This document shows, one piece after another, positions 10,844-22,064 of a DNA stretch of 64,000 bases. The position numbers and the translations under genes were made by a program. Numbering within the stretch: the stretch's first letter is position 1; each line of letters starts with the position of its first letter. This DNA is from Chaetoderma sp. LZ-2023a. Taxonomy: Eukaryota; Mollusca; Caudofoveata; Chaetodermatida; Chaetodermatidae. The stretch lies in contig CM067370.1 in the NCBI GenBank assembly GCA_034401795.1, forward strand, positions 64,699,439-64,763,438, given 5' to 3'. The notes under the pieces were generated by a model. The model was not told the DNA's origin. It saw nothing but the letters and a program-made list of their open reading frames with translations, and did no database searches.

Positions 10844-12480
10844 CATCGTCGTTGATCATTGTGCAGATCCCATGATGCGTCTGAGTTGATTTAAAGATTT
10901 TTCGACAAATCTGTGTTAGACTAACGTTAATAAAGTAGGCACTATTCATTGAAATCGCAATATCCAGGTATACGTGTTATCGCAATTAAATCCTGAAACA
11001 TTTGATTGCCTATTTTCATTATTTAGTAGTGTATTTATTAGTGTTCATGCATGGAAATAGACATGCTCGCAAGACTGATATAGAGTTATTTCATCCATAT
11101 CAACAATAGTCCTTAAGGATAGAATATCAGCAAATTAAGCCATTGTTTAATCCCCTCGCATATACAAGCGTCATGTCGTGCTCTAAACACGTTGCTGTTT
11201 GTTTCGTAACATCACAACGCGCCGGCGGCACATCAACTTATCATCTCTTAGCAATTCTTTGCGTAATAGATATACGCGCGGCTCACTGCCGCAAGCATCA
11301 AATACAAGCTCCCAATGAGAACATCAGATAACCTAGCCAATTATCAATCCTCAATTTGCACAATTAAGGCTTCTTTAAAGAAAACTTTAGAGTTTCACAA
11401 ACAAACGAGCGATACAAACCCATCCAGTCAGAGTGTGGGAGCTTTTTTGGGGACAGAATTTGTGGTGCCCGTCACCTAGTTATTTGTATTATGTTCAGCA
11501 ATTAACGACTATATTTAAACGTTTAAAACTGTACACTACATTTATTAAAGCAGTTAATTTCCAGCATAACTGCAGAGGTTATGTAGAACTGCACGTGAAA
11601 CGCTATGAATCTGCCCATACCCTACTCTGTAAATGTAAATAAACATACATACGAGTGCTGGAATAGATAATCTTGCACGGAGAGAATTTAGAAAATGTAT
11701 CTTGTAAATAACAAATCCACCTAACTACATAATTCGTAATTTTTTCTCAGCACATTAGGTATTTCTATTAGGCTATTGATCTGGAGCAATAATTCCAAGA
11801 ATTGGTACTAGTGAGATGGACAAAGCTTAATTGTGTTTTTATAGAGCAATATCTATAGAGAATAAATTGTAGTGATAGACTTTGCGTGATTAATTTTGTG
11901 TAAGTTTCACCCCTTATACATGATAATGCACATGCTAATTCAGGGATAATGTTCAGGGTACGAGAAAGAAAATCAGGCCCATCTTTTGATTGAACCATTC
12001 AACATACAGCAATGTCTTGCAAGATCTACTTAAATGTGGTTATCTTTCACATATAATTATTATTGTAAATTGGAAATTAGCCAAAAATGTAGATACATAG
12101 ATGTCAAAATGGTATAGATTTTAGGTATTTTATCCACTAACAATCAATTCACCTTTCAAGAGTATTGCAGCGCGGGTCGACCGGCCAGGTATGAACCATC
12201 CCAGTCTATCTGGGTACGGAACGGCAGAATCTGGGACGTTCCATGCTCGCTCCCCACACCCCACCCCCACCCCTGGGTAGAATGATAAGCGCGTATAGCC
12301 CTATAAGAGAGGCTCAGAGTCCGAGAGATTGTCCTCTGCGCATGCCCGGCCATAAGAGATAGCCCGCATATGCGCGTTATCGTGTGGAGGGAGTGTCATC
12401 TTATGAATATTTCAGGCCTGTGTCTGTAATTTCTTAGATACAGGCCCTCCTCACTTTTCTTAATTAGAATCGTTACCACA
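10844..12480. other. No feature recognised
   Basis: AT-rich sequence with short uninformative frames only. No tandem repeats, long inverted repeats or domain-like peptides were seen on either strand. Confidence 0.45.
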
Positions 12481-12900
12481 ATCGAACGAGGATTCCAAAA
12501 TTGTTTACAGATTCAAAATCGGTTCAGAAATGGCTGAGATATTAGAGAATATTCATCCAATATTTTGAGCTACCATTTGAAATATACATGGCCATAGCGC
12601 ACGTGCTTGGTAGGGTGAAGGCCAGCTAATCACGTGATCTGCACCCTTACCTTGTATATGGCGCACGCGCGCTGATTGGTCGAGACGTCCTGGCGTGTCG
12701 TCATCATTTCGTATAAAAGGAGCTCCAAAATCCCAATCGACAGACAGTTGGTGGTGTGTCTGCCAGAGATAAAGACGTGCAGTACTGCTTACTGTTAGCC
12801 CCAGTGGACCATAACCCACAACAGCGCCACTCGGGTTTGAGCTCACGTCTCTGGAGCACACGCACAACACCACAAGTTAAGTTTTTGGAAGCTCCCAGAA
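12480..12900 (+). promoter_or_regulatory. LTR-like promoter block with CCAAT-type site and TATAAAAGG
   Basis: Starts with the repeated phrase 'CAAAATCGGTTCAGAAATGG', also present in front of a similar block at 55,715. About 130 bp later come 'TGATTGGTCGAGACGTC' (inverted CCAAT plus CRE-like core) and 'GTATAAAAGGAG' at about 12,711. The order ATTGG, ACGTC, TATAAAAGGAG is the same as at 55,880-55,930. That suggests a solo LTR or a transposed promoter rather than a host promoter. No attached gene is visible. Confidence 0.45.
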
Positions 12901-13499
12901 GATATCACAGGGGGCAGAAATCTAAATTATAGGAAGGTTCCCCATATCCAACAAACTTCAGAGGGACCCTCTCTGCGGTGTAGCCTTTTGGTCGTGATGT
13001 AACATCCCAACCAGTATGTAGAACGTGTGGTGTTCAATGATATTGCACCAGATCTGTCGTACCACGCTAAAAATGTGGTAGATCAAACATTGCACATGGC
13101 TAGTGCTCTCAATTCACGTTTTAAACCGCAGTCTGGATAAGGACATTGCTTTATGCACCGCTTGAGCTATGCGGTGTGTATCGCCTTGTGACTCAAGAGA
13201 TGTATCATGTATCAATATAACTTTCACAGTAGCCTTTAAGTAATAGTAAGGGCATCTTTAATCGACCAGTATAATTGAAACTTTATGATCGTTGCGTGAC
13301 TATCTACTAGTCATCCGAAGTGAGTTCTTCGTCACCATTCCTGAGTTTGAGCCGCATCATCTAGATCATCTGCGGCTAACTGCAAAGCAGCGACTACGGA
13401 ATCGTGCCAGTTCGCGCCGCACATACGCGACGCTTCAACAACCGTGATGCTTTTGTACCAATAGCAAATAGGTACTTTGCAATTTTATTATTTGACTGT

Positions 13500-15279
13500 T
13501 TTTCCAGTAGGTACCGATGACTAGTAGGTACCGCAAGGTCGGATGTGACCGTTATTATATTTTACTGTATATATTCATGCTATTTATTGCTGATGACTAA
13601 CAGGCATGACAAGGTCGGAGGTGACCTCCATATTTTACTGTATTGTACAGCTATGTAATATGGCAGTTGCCATCCAAGTTACTACTTTTTTGTTTAGTTA
13701 GATATTTATATCTCACAAAAAACATTTGGACCGTACCTCGCTTAGGTTACACTATACACCAACAACAAACACCCACCTTGTTTCTCCCCTACAGCAACAA
13801 TTTTTCACTAAGGTCACTGTTCATGTTTTCACTAGCGAACATGACTGCGGCCGCTAAACCTAACTATGATAGCTTGATAGGATAGGTTGGTTAGGACTGA
13901 TTTAATCAAAGTCATAATCAAAGTGTCGATGACCGCACACACACGCACGCACGCACGCAGGCATGCACGCACACACACAGCCTGTATCTTCGGATACCTG
14001 TTAGCTAAGTCCTTTTTGCCAAAGTAGGAATCACTGCGACAATATATTTATGATAGCTTTACCCAGCAGTGCATCTTTTTGGGCAACTTCCTTAATCCTA
14101 AAGCAGATAAACGTTAGCACCAGGGGGTGGCCTCACATGGTCCGCTCTCGAAACGCTAGGTGACGGATAATGCCACAGATTGGCATCTAACTCAACCGTG
14201 TCTGGGTGCTACCTTCGAGCCCTCTACATCTTCACAGGAAGGTCACCATAGTTTGATATCTGTTTCTTTCTCCACACCGCAAATAGATATGTGCTTTCTA
14301 AATGCTTGCGTAATGCGACTTGTCCCTATGTTGTTATGTGTGGTCATGCTGCAGTATGCGGGGGGATCGTTATATGATTCTGAAACTACCAGGCGACAGG
14401 TATGCACACTGTCAGTCTGAGGGATATGCTCCATACGTAAACACTACGCCACTTGCGGCCTAAACTTGGAACGCTTAGAACTAATACCAAACTGTTAATT
14501 TAGCTCTATTAAGAAGGCCCACTCAAATAAAGCGGCATCTACTAAATCAGTATCTTTAACTCACATAAGGTGACGGTGTTGAAATCTTCGCAAATCATCC
14601 ACCCCATCTTCACGTAAAACAGCGTGCATCCCAATAACCAATAATTACACTCGGTTGATTCATTTTCTCACACTTAGCATTGTTTGAATAGGAGAGTGGC
14701 CTTTTTGCCGCACATCCTCCTCCGCTTCGGCGTTGTAGGCATTTTCCTGTGATGGAGGCCCGCGCGAGGCACTTTCTTCTCGCAGCCAACACTTGTTTAT
14801 ATAGTTTATATTAAACTCGCTGAAGTAGGCACGCTAGGACCATACTTTGCAGGGATACCTCACAGAATAACAGATCAGAGATCGGTGAGGTACCCCTGGC
14901 GAGGATCAGAACAAACAACACCATACCGTTTTTACATACTTAATCAGACAAGCAGCAAACGAGTACGATTGTGTGTCTACTATAATAAACTTTGATGTCT
15001 CAAGTCTAAATTAGTAATAATGAATTGACATCCCAGTGACACAAACAGCTGGGATGAAATGGTGCGGTTCAACTTCCGCGACAATGGCCGCACGACCGCA
15101 CTGGAACGATCAGTTCCGCCGACTCTAGACGTCGGGCTTTGTGGAGTCCAGAGAGACGCGGTTATTCTCTTATATCCCCGAGGCCGGCTAACCAGCATCA
15201 TCAGGCTCACGTACCGTGTACCTGCTGTACCAATGCACAGGATGAATACTCGGGGCAGCGCATATCCCTGGAGGCTACA
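13500..15279 (+). mobile_element. Solo long LTR of a Ty3/Gypsy element (copy 1)
   Basis: Alignable in blocks along its length with 56,800-58,969. Shared blocks include 'GATGACTAACAGGCATGAC', 'CAACAATTTTTCACTAAGGTC', 'GATAGGATAGGTT', 'GTATCTTCGGATAC', 'CTTCACGTAAAACAGCGTGC', 'CATTTTCCTGTGATGGAGGC' and 'GACAATGGCCGCACGACC'. It ends ...GGCTACA at 15,279, matching the end of the 59-kb LTR, which is followed by a primer binding site. Here no primer site and no gag follow, so it is a solo LTR. Within it lie a near-duplicate of about 75 bp at its start (13,518 and 13,593), a (CACG)n tract at 13,937-13,978 and a stable hairpin at 14,850-14,898. Small open frames inside it are not genes. The left boundary is approximate. 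Confidence 0.75.
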
Positions 15280-15289
15280 GTATCCTCTT

Positions 15290-15600
15290 TCAGTTGACGT
15301 CATATGACGTCATAATCAACCAAGTTGCGTATATGATGACGTCATAATGATTACGTCATAAATGATTCTATTTGGCCCGTCTTTAACTCTTAAGAGTCCG
15401 ACACGTTGTACGAATTGCATGTCTCTACTATTTAATAAACATGCTGCTGAATATTTTGAAACTAATTTGACTGGACGCTGTCGCTGCAATAGCTTACCTG
15501 TATAGTTTTCTGCAAATTGATAGTCAGAGAGCTCAGAGATCAATCGATTCCAACACGAGCGAGGTGTGGCCGAAGCGTAGATGGAAATGGGCATGGCATG
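15290..15600 (+). repeat. Dispersed repeat with clustered TGACGTCA palindromes (copy 2)
   Basis: The left end has 'TTGACGTCATATGACGTCAT' and a further 'GATGACGTCATAATGATTACG' within 80 bp. A body shared with the copies at 10.5, 19.5, 24.3 and 40.3 kb follows, including 'AATATTTTGAAACTAATTTG' and 'ACGAGCGAGGTGTGGC'. There is no coding potential. Full CRE-type palindromes at one end in several copies are the notable feature. Confidence 0.7.
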
Positions 15601-18480
15601 GCAAAAAATGGAAAGATCCATTTCGTAAAATTGTTCCAGAAGTGATTATCAGAGAGTCCGTAAAAATGATAGTTTAGCTTAGTCCTGTTCAAGAACTTTG
15701 TGGTACATAATTCATTTCAACAGAGTTTGAAGCGTGGCGTGTTCTAGATTGAAAATCTAGCGGGTGACATTCTGTCGCTGTTGAGGAATTTGATAAATTT
15801 AAGATGGCCTCAGATATTACCGCCAATTACCACGAAATACTAAAAAGCAAGTAAATCAGCATAAATATTGAATTATTCAATCAAATAAATTTGAACTATA
15901 TGTTCCTCAGGCCAAGGAAGTCACTTGGTATATGGCTATGATTATTCGTTGCTTCCATGTATGGGAATCCAAGATGGCCGACAAGATGGCCAAAATCACC
16001 CGTAAATACCATACGTCAGATCGATCACAATGAGCATTGCATCTAGCAAACAAATAAGTTTTTGATTCTATGTTAAGGTGACCGGTAATCTACATCTTGT
16101 TACTGACAATGAGATGGAAAATAAACAAATTTGTTGCAGAACTAGAATATATGTTATAGAAAATAGTGCCTATCCATGTATGTTTTTGGGCGAGTAATGC
16201 ACTGAACATATCATTTAGTGAAACGCTTCAAGAAGTAGCTACATGGAAATCCAATATTTCTAACAAAGCTCATGGTGTTGCCATAAAATGAACAATGTCT
16301 CTTTCAGCTCTTTATTATTACCATTATTCTATGAATCGTCGTCGTCGCCCCTGCTCCCATCGCCGGCGTTGTTCTCGTCGTCGCCGTCCTCGTCGTCAGC
16401 AACTAATAGAATCATCTGCTATGTTATTCTTTGCTCATTTGCTTAAACAAATGTTAAATTCTATGCATTTGCAAAACACAGGACTAAGCGAGTTGGGCAG
16501 CTACACATCAACATCTAAAGGCCAAACATAGCGGCTCACTACTAAATGTGAACTTAACCATTTTCCGTACCTCGGTGGTGCAACCCGAACAGTCAGTCAC
16601 TAAGGAGCTGTACGGATGGACTTAGAGAATTCGTCAATGCCACAAGAAGTTCGATTGATCAAGATTTGGAGATACCTCACCCAATGTGCATGCCCGAAGC
16701 TAATCCCACTTAGCGTTATCATTGAACACCGCCACGGTTTGCGGTACGGTTTTAATGTGTTACCAGTAGAGGAGCATATTTCTCTCTTTGTCTTTTAAAC
16801 CCAGACATTGTAACATATATTTGACAGTGCCTCGCCAGTATAACCCTTCTGCCAATCTATAGCATGCTACATGGGATGATGTTGATTCCCAAATAATACC
16901 TTCCATATCAGTTGTTCAATGGGTTTTCTAGATTGTCCAACACATTTTCCGCATTAAGAATATTCACTGCCATATTTTTGCCTATGGTATCGTAACATCG
17001 TACTGTGCCACTCATAGTGATAGCATGGGCTGAGAGCGGTTCTGAAGCAGCATGTCTGTTTGACAACCAGGAATCTGACGGACATACATGACTCGTAAGC
17101 TCCATCAGAACTGTTGCGCTCAGCACTTTCTCATCATATTAATGTACTAGCGATGAAAAATCATCTGTGCCATCACTGATAGATTTGCCTTTTAAACCTT
17201 TGGCTATGATACCATTTTAGTCTAGCAACAAAATCTGAATTCGATGTCCTTGCACACATGTTCTGTAAGAATGCTAATGTTATCAGCTGTTAGGTGGGGG
17301 TTTATGAGAGGTGGGTTGGTGGGGTGGGCTGGGTGTGTAGGGTTGGTGGGGATAGTGTGTTTGTATGCGTGCGTGCGTGCGTGTGTGTGTGTGTGTGCGC
17401 GTGTGTGCATGTGCATGCGTGCGTGCGTGCGCGCGCGTGTGTGCGCGATCATAACCAGCGGTAGATATAGGGTCTGAAAGTGTTGAAATTATTTTTTTTT
17501 ACAGAACCTTTTCTATGGTAACCATAAAGATTATCACAAGCTAGTAAATTGTTGTAACTCATATAACTTTCTTATTATTATATTTGGAAATAGACTTCCG
17601 GTGCCAAATGAAAGGTCTGTTCGTCCTCCAAATAATGTTATCATTTATTCCTATTGTGCAGATAATTTGCATATCATTCAGACGCCACAAACATAACAAA
17701 CAAGCCATTTTTTATTTCTCATGCGCAATGTATTCGCTTTGCGTTTCTCATGGATGCTTTCAATATGTACATTGGTACCGGATTCTGGAAGATATTGATT
17801 ATGCCGTTTTGGAAGCCATACACTAGAGATCAGATTTAATTCAAGGGTGTTATGCAGTGAGGTTCTACTACAGTATTGATGCCCTTTCAACGTTATTTTG
17901 GCCAAATGATATTTCAAAATTATCCATTTTATGAAATTGGAGCACATGAATTTTGGATTTCGCCTTCGTTTTCATAGTTACACAAATGGCGATAATGAAG
18001 AATTTATATAACCTATCTACTACTTTGTCAAACGTGGCTGGCAGCGATTGTCACCAAAGGTGCGAGAGACCAGTTCATGGTTCGTATTTAGAATCTATAT
18101 CTGATTTAGAGGACGAGTGATCTGTGTTAAATTCCGGATTGCTATGGTTGTCAGTGCTACATAAGATTTTTGCATACACCACATCTTTTTACGACACCAA
18201 TATCTCCGGTTCGAAAACACCGACTGACACCCGCGTTGAGTAAACAACAGTATTGCTTCGAGTGCTGGAGGAAGCAACATCATCATTGCTACAAGGTGCT
18301 AATCTCCATCAATCATCCAGCCATTAGCAACGGGTAATAGCTTCAGATATGGGACTGTCGCATGATTCCACATGACGGAATGGTAATCTGCCTGTTTGAG
18401 ATACAAACGGAAACTAGCCATTGTTGGTGAAAATTTCTCATTTTACACTCCTTTTAGCGAACAATTCGTAATGAACTAAA
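15601..18480. other. Unassigned; includes diverged AT-rich repeats and a (TG/GCGT)n tract
   Basis: 15,800-16,270 contains two diverged versions of a phrase like 'AAGATGGCC...ACCG/CCGTAAATACC', suggesting an old repeat. 16,335-16,400 is a short CGT/CGC-rich stretch giving an Arg-rich frame. 17,361-17,450 is an impure (TGTG)/(GCGT) microsatellite. No frame in the interval has a recognisable domain. Confidence 0.45.
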
Positions 18481-19150
18481 TTAAGTGATTTTCACAGTAC
18501 TGTAGAGACACTGGTGATGCCACGGCCTCATCAGTTTCCAAATGACCTTGACCAGTATACGATTCTTCGTGCTTTTCAATAAGATTAAGCTATACTTCCC
18601 TATGCCAATGAATCCTGAATGACATGTACTGGCTGCATGATTCGCTGGTACCTGTGGCTCAAACATTCTCCGATTTACTTTGCCACAACATGCATTGGAA
18701 CGAACATGCTTTGGCGCACAGCAGTCTTTAGCACAGGGCTGCAGCATCTGAATTCGGACAACAAAGATGCACCTATTGTCCCTATGTGCAATGTGCATGA
18801 ACACCATGGAATCGGGATCGTCATGACATGACTCACGCTCTCGTACTTCATTGTGCGTACCAAGAACCACCTTTCCCGCTCGATTAATGCCACGGAACCC
18901 ACCAGCAAGGTACACCTCAAACGCGTGTTTTAAGTTGGGTTCCGACTTGATGATCCAATCATTTAAAAGGAAGTTGACAAGGCGTGTATTCGTCATTGCA
19001 TTTGAAAACATCTTGTTAGAATCGAGTTTCTATATCTTGCATCTGAACCTTACCACGGCGTACCCTTTCACATGGTTGCATTGATTTTATTGATTCCTCA
19101 TTCGCATCATTGTCACACACCACAGCAAAATACAGGTATTTCAGACAAAG
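18481..19150 (-). pseudogene. Degenerate nuclease-like (FEN/PIN-type?) family protein, fragment 1
   Basis: The minus frame 19011-18481 (176 residues) aligns by eye with a multicopy invertebrate protein family that I know only as uncharacterised. Its hallmarks are 'HEEADTR', 'PDTDVLVL' and 'LTGCDTTS'. Visible here are 'HDDPDSMVFMHIAH' (decayed first motif, about residues 63-76) and 'SGFIGIGKYSLILLKST' (sequence just after the third motif). The central part is scrambled or deleted. Coding-like sequence upstream in another frame ('SIKSMQPCERVRRGKVQ', to about 19,150) also fits the family. The same family occurs again at 26.7-28.7 kb. Likening the three acidic motifs to XPG/FEN1 nuclease motifs (EAEA, DxD, GCDY) is my inference. 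Confidence 0.5.
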
Positions 19151-19486
19151 AACGGTGCCAAGCAGCTGTGTCAGTGCATACCATTCTTAGCAACATCATG
19201 AGATCAATTACACTCAGTGTGGATCACTAGATGTTGGAGATGCACCAGTTGTATGGTCCTTCTCTGGGCACTGGGGAAGTAGCTGCGAAACGTATTTCCC
19301 TGTCGTTTCTCAAATTTTGCACTTATATCGCCCACATTTCACACGTGTGTGCCTTATGTAGCCGACGAATAGCATTTCTTTCTGGTTAATGGTCTCGGGC
19401 CACAATAAATAAAATGAACAACATGTAAAATTTTATTGATGCGTGGAAACTGTATTTTTAGAATAGTTTAACTAAAGTAACACTAA

Positions 19487-19825
19487 TGGACAGTTCCAGT
19501 TTTAACTATGCCCCGCCCATCACTAGTCAAGCTCCACCCACACCTCGCTCGTGTTGGAATCGATCTGTCCCTGAACCCCGTGACTATCAATTTCCAAAAA
19601 CTTATACAGGTAAGCTGTTGAATATTTTGGCACCAACACCGTCCAGTCAAATAATTTCAAAATATCCAACAGCAGGTTTATTAAATAGTAATATAATTCA
19701 TACAACCTGACGGACTATTAAGCATTTAAGACGGCATAAACGAGTCATACATGATATAATGAGTATGACGTCATCTTACACGTCACATAGTTCATTATGA
19801 CGTCATATGGCGTCATATTATGTTG
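19487..19825 (-). repeat. TGACGTCA-family repeat, inverted copy 3
   Basis: Reverse-complement copy of 15,290-15,600. 'CCACACCTCGCTCGTGTTGG' mirrors 'ACACGAGCGAGGTGTGG', and the far end carries 'TATGACGTCATCTTACACGTCA' and 'TTATGACGTCATATGGCGTCAT'. This copy is the longest on the non-palindrome side, reaching 'GGACAGTTCCAGTTTTAAC'. Confidence 0.7.
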
Positions 19826-20106
19826 GATAATCAAGAAAGGTCAATTCAGTGGTCTTACCTTAAATATGTTTAGTACCTTTCGGTTGTCCTATAGGAAGTA
19901 ATATATTAAGCGCGTCTATTCACCTGAGAGGTATGATAGTATTGTATTAGGACGCTGTCCTTTCTTATCATACATAGTTCCACGAGGGAGACAACAGATT
20001 ATCATTATATCGCGTGAGTAAATTTGATTAAATAATTTAGTCGTCTCGTTTAAATGAGTACATCAACGTTTATCATATATTTGTTTCAATATTTTTGCTG
20101 ATCTTA

Positions 20107-20108
<2 letters not shown>

Positions 20109-20171
<63 letters not shown>

Positions 20172-20200
20172 TATATATATATATATATAGATATATATAT

Positions 20201-20278
<78 letters not shown>
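20109..20278. repeat. (TA)n microsatellite, about 170 bp
   Basis: Nearly uninterrupted TA dinucleotides with three 'TAGA' interruptions. The minus-strand Ile-Tyr frames across it are artefacts of the repeat. Confidence 0.97.
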
Positions 20279-20280
<2 letters not shown>

Positions 20281-21228
20281 TAAATCGCAGATTATGGTCG
20301 ATGACAGCAACGTTACGTTGCAACTAGAGGACATTTGGAGGCTGAATGGTGCGCAAACAGGTGCCAGCCATTGGCTTTCCTAAGAAAAAATCTGTATATG
20401 TTGATGAAGAGAGGCGCTTGCCCTGCGTCAGTACCTGCGCACTCTTGTTTAAACTACCGGCGATTCCATAAATTATGCAGGGAGAGAGAAGCGTAAGTCG
20501 ATTTACTAGCTGGATAATGAATTCTCAGGGATTTGGTTAGCCATAGGGATGTGCCAGTTAACTAGGTCATTCGGTGGTCAGTAGACGCCATAGCCGTTTG
20601 GAACATGTTCAATATACTATCAAAATCTGCATCGACGTGTGCCCCCTATGTATATATGATTACTGTATTACGCGGCTGTAGTAGTAGAAATATCATACAG
20701 CTGCAATCAGTGCTTTTCCGCTTTGGAACACTTTGTTTTGTCGTCAGCCAAAATATTTCTCTTCCTCAGGTCCATTCTTGTGCTGAGGCTATCGAGTCTC
20801 ATTTGCTGAGGTTACCTCGCAGCACACTTCTCGGATTTGCGCAATGACGTCCGCTCCTGGTTTTAGATTTGCCAGCTATCATGTTAGCAAATGCGATCTA
20901 AGATTCTCAAGACCCTAGAACAACTCGTTTCAATTTGTAGATTCGCTGCACAACATTTACAGAAAGTGTTATTAATATCCGGTTATAACTTTTCCATTTA
21001 TGCGTCTACGAATCCCGATTTGTTTCTGAATCTAATTATCAATTCCACATGCGTATCTGGATTGTAAGCACAACTGGAAAAGTCGCTGGCAGATATTGTG
21101 ATTAAACTTAGAGAAACTATTGTTCATACATGCTGGCACATTTATTGGATTGTGATGCTGATCTAGATAATACAAATAAATATACTGGAAACGGATCTCG
21201 ACATGAAACGACATGACCATACTGGCTT
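20279..21228. other. No feature recognised
   Basis: Mixed-composition sequence. The frame 20,605-20,847 (80 codons) has no domain-like pattern, and nothing repetitive was recognised. Confidence 0.4.
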
Positions 21229-22060
21229 TTATGAACTGAACATGTTACAAATAGGTAGGCAGGGGTTATCCAGTCCACCTTCTATCTTAGATTTTATTAA
21301 TTGTTTTAAAAACGTGTATGTTATTTCAAGAGTCCTCTGATAAAGTGAAATACCGTTATTTTCAACACCTTCTAATGGATTAATATGTTGATTCAACTGC
21401 TGAACATGTTCCTCGGAAAGTGGACAGCAAGTACGAGCCACATTCACAGCTGTCCGTCCATCTATCTGTGCACGTGCTCCTTCCGCATCGGCAAGACTAG
21501 CAGTCGTAGGGGCATGTAAAGTCTAGTTCCTGTTCTGCAGAACGTGTATCTCTTTTGGCATCATTGATGTCTCAGTTCGAATTCCATGTGAATTCCAGGG
21601 CTCCTGGAAGAATTGCAGTGATCTGTTTATTCTGAGAACACAAACAAGATGTAGCGGCGATGCATGAATGTCATTGGTAAGGTCAAGAATACCATCTTCC
21701 ACTTGTAAAACAGCGTATGATATACATTATTAGTGCCATTCCTCATATCGACCAATAAATGCTCTATTCTTTGGTTGCGAACGCTCTTACCGCGCATTGC
21801 TTTACAAAACAATGCCACGAACATGACTACAACGTTATTCTCTATGCCCTGATCAACTCTGATAGCCACATGAAGTCCATACATGACAGTGGCAATTGCA
21901 AAGAGGTTGAATACGTTGGAAGACAAGTTGAGAGCAAAACCAACAACCTCAATGCACCATCTATCCACCCATGAATGACAAGTCTCCACCTGTAGGAAGA
22001 TATATATGATCAATTTAAGAAAAACGTACCAAATGATGTCAGAGGTCTTTGTCAGCAAAT
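21229..22060 (-). pseudogene. Integrase-core (rve-like DDE) protein fragment, frameshifted
   Basis: On the minus strand, 22,073-21,627 contains 'CHSWVDRWCIEVVGF' (position of the first catalytic Asp and the HG-x-D strand), 'YGLHVAIRVDQGIEN' (second Asp; typical form 'YGLP-RVR-D-G-EN') and 'SVRNQRIEHLLVD' (catalytic Glu; typical form 'SV-NQRIERLW-D'). A frameshift follows. Downstream homology around 21,560-21,600 ('WNSHGIRTE', cf. 'WNNHPL-TE') continues to the frame at 21,447-21,229. This is the integrase-like domain found in many fish and invertebrate 'integrase core domain' proteins, probably derived from Ginger-like or related DNA elements. The DDE triad is still readable, but 'FSR' after the first Asp is lost and the frame is broken. 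It abuts the 5' end of the LINE at about 22,060. Confidence 0.7.
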
Positions 22061-22064
22061 ATGT

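Noticed and set aside
15059-15307. 82-codon ORF starting near a gag-like leader, and the matching frames at 46,228 and 58,754
   Set aside because: The three frames align with each other but lie inside the long LTR, upstream of the primer site at 58,972; they reflect LTR similarity, not a protein.
16295-16531. Arg-rich ORF resembling a protamine-like peptide
   Set aside because: The Arg run comes from a short CGT/CGC simple-sequence patch, and the rest of the frame has no pattern.
20063-20334. Ile-Tyr repeat ORFs on the minus strand
   Set aside because: Translation of the (TA)n tract.
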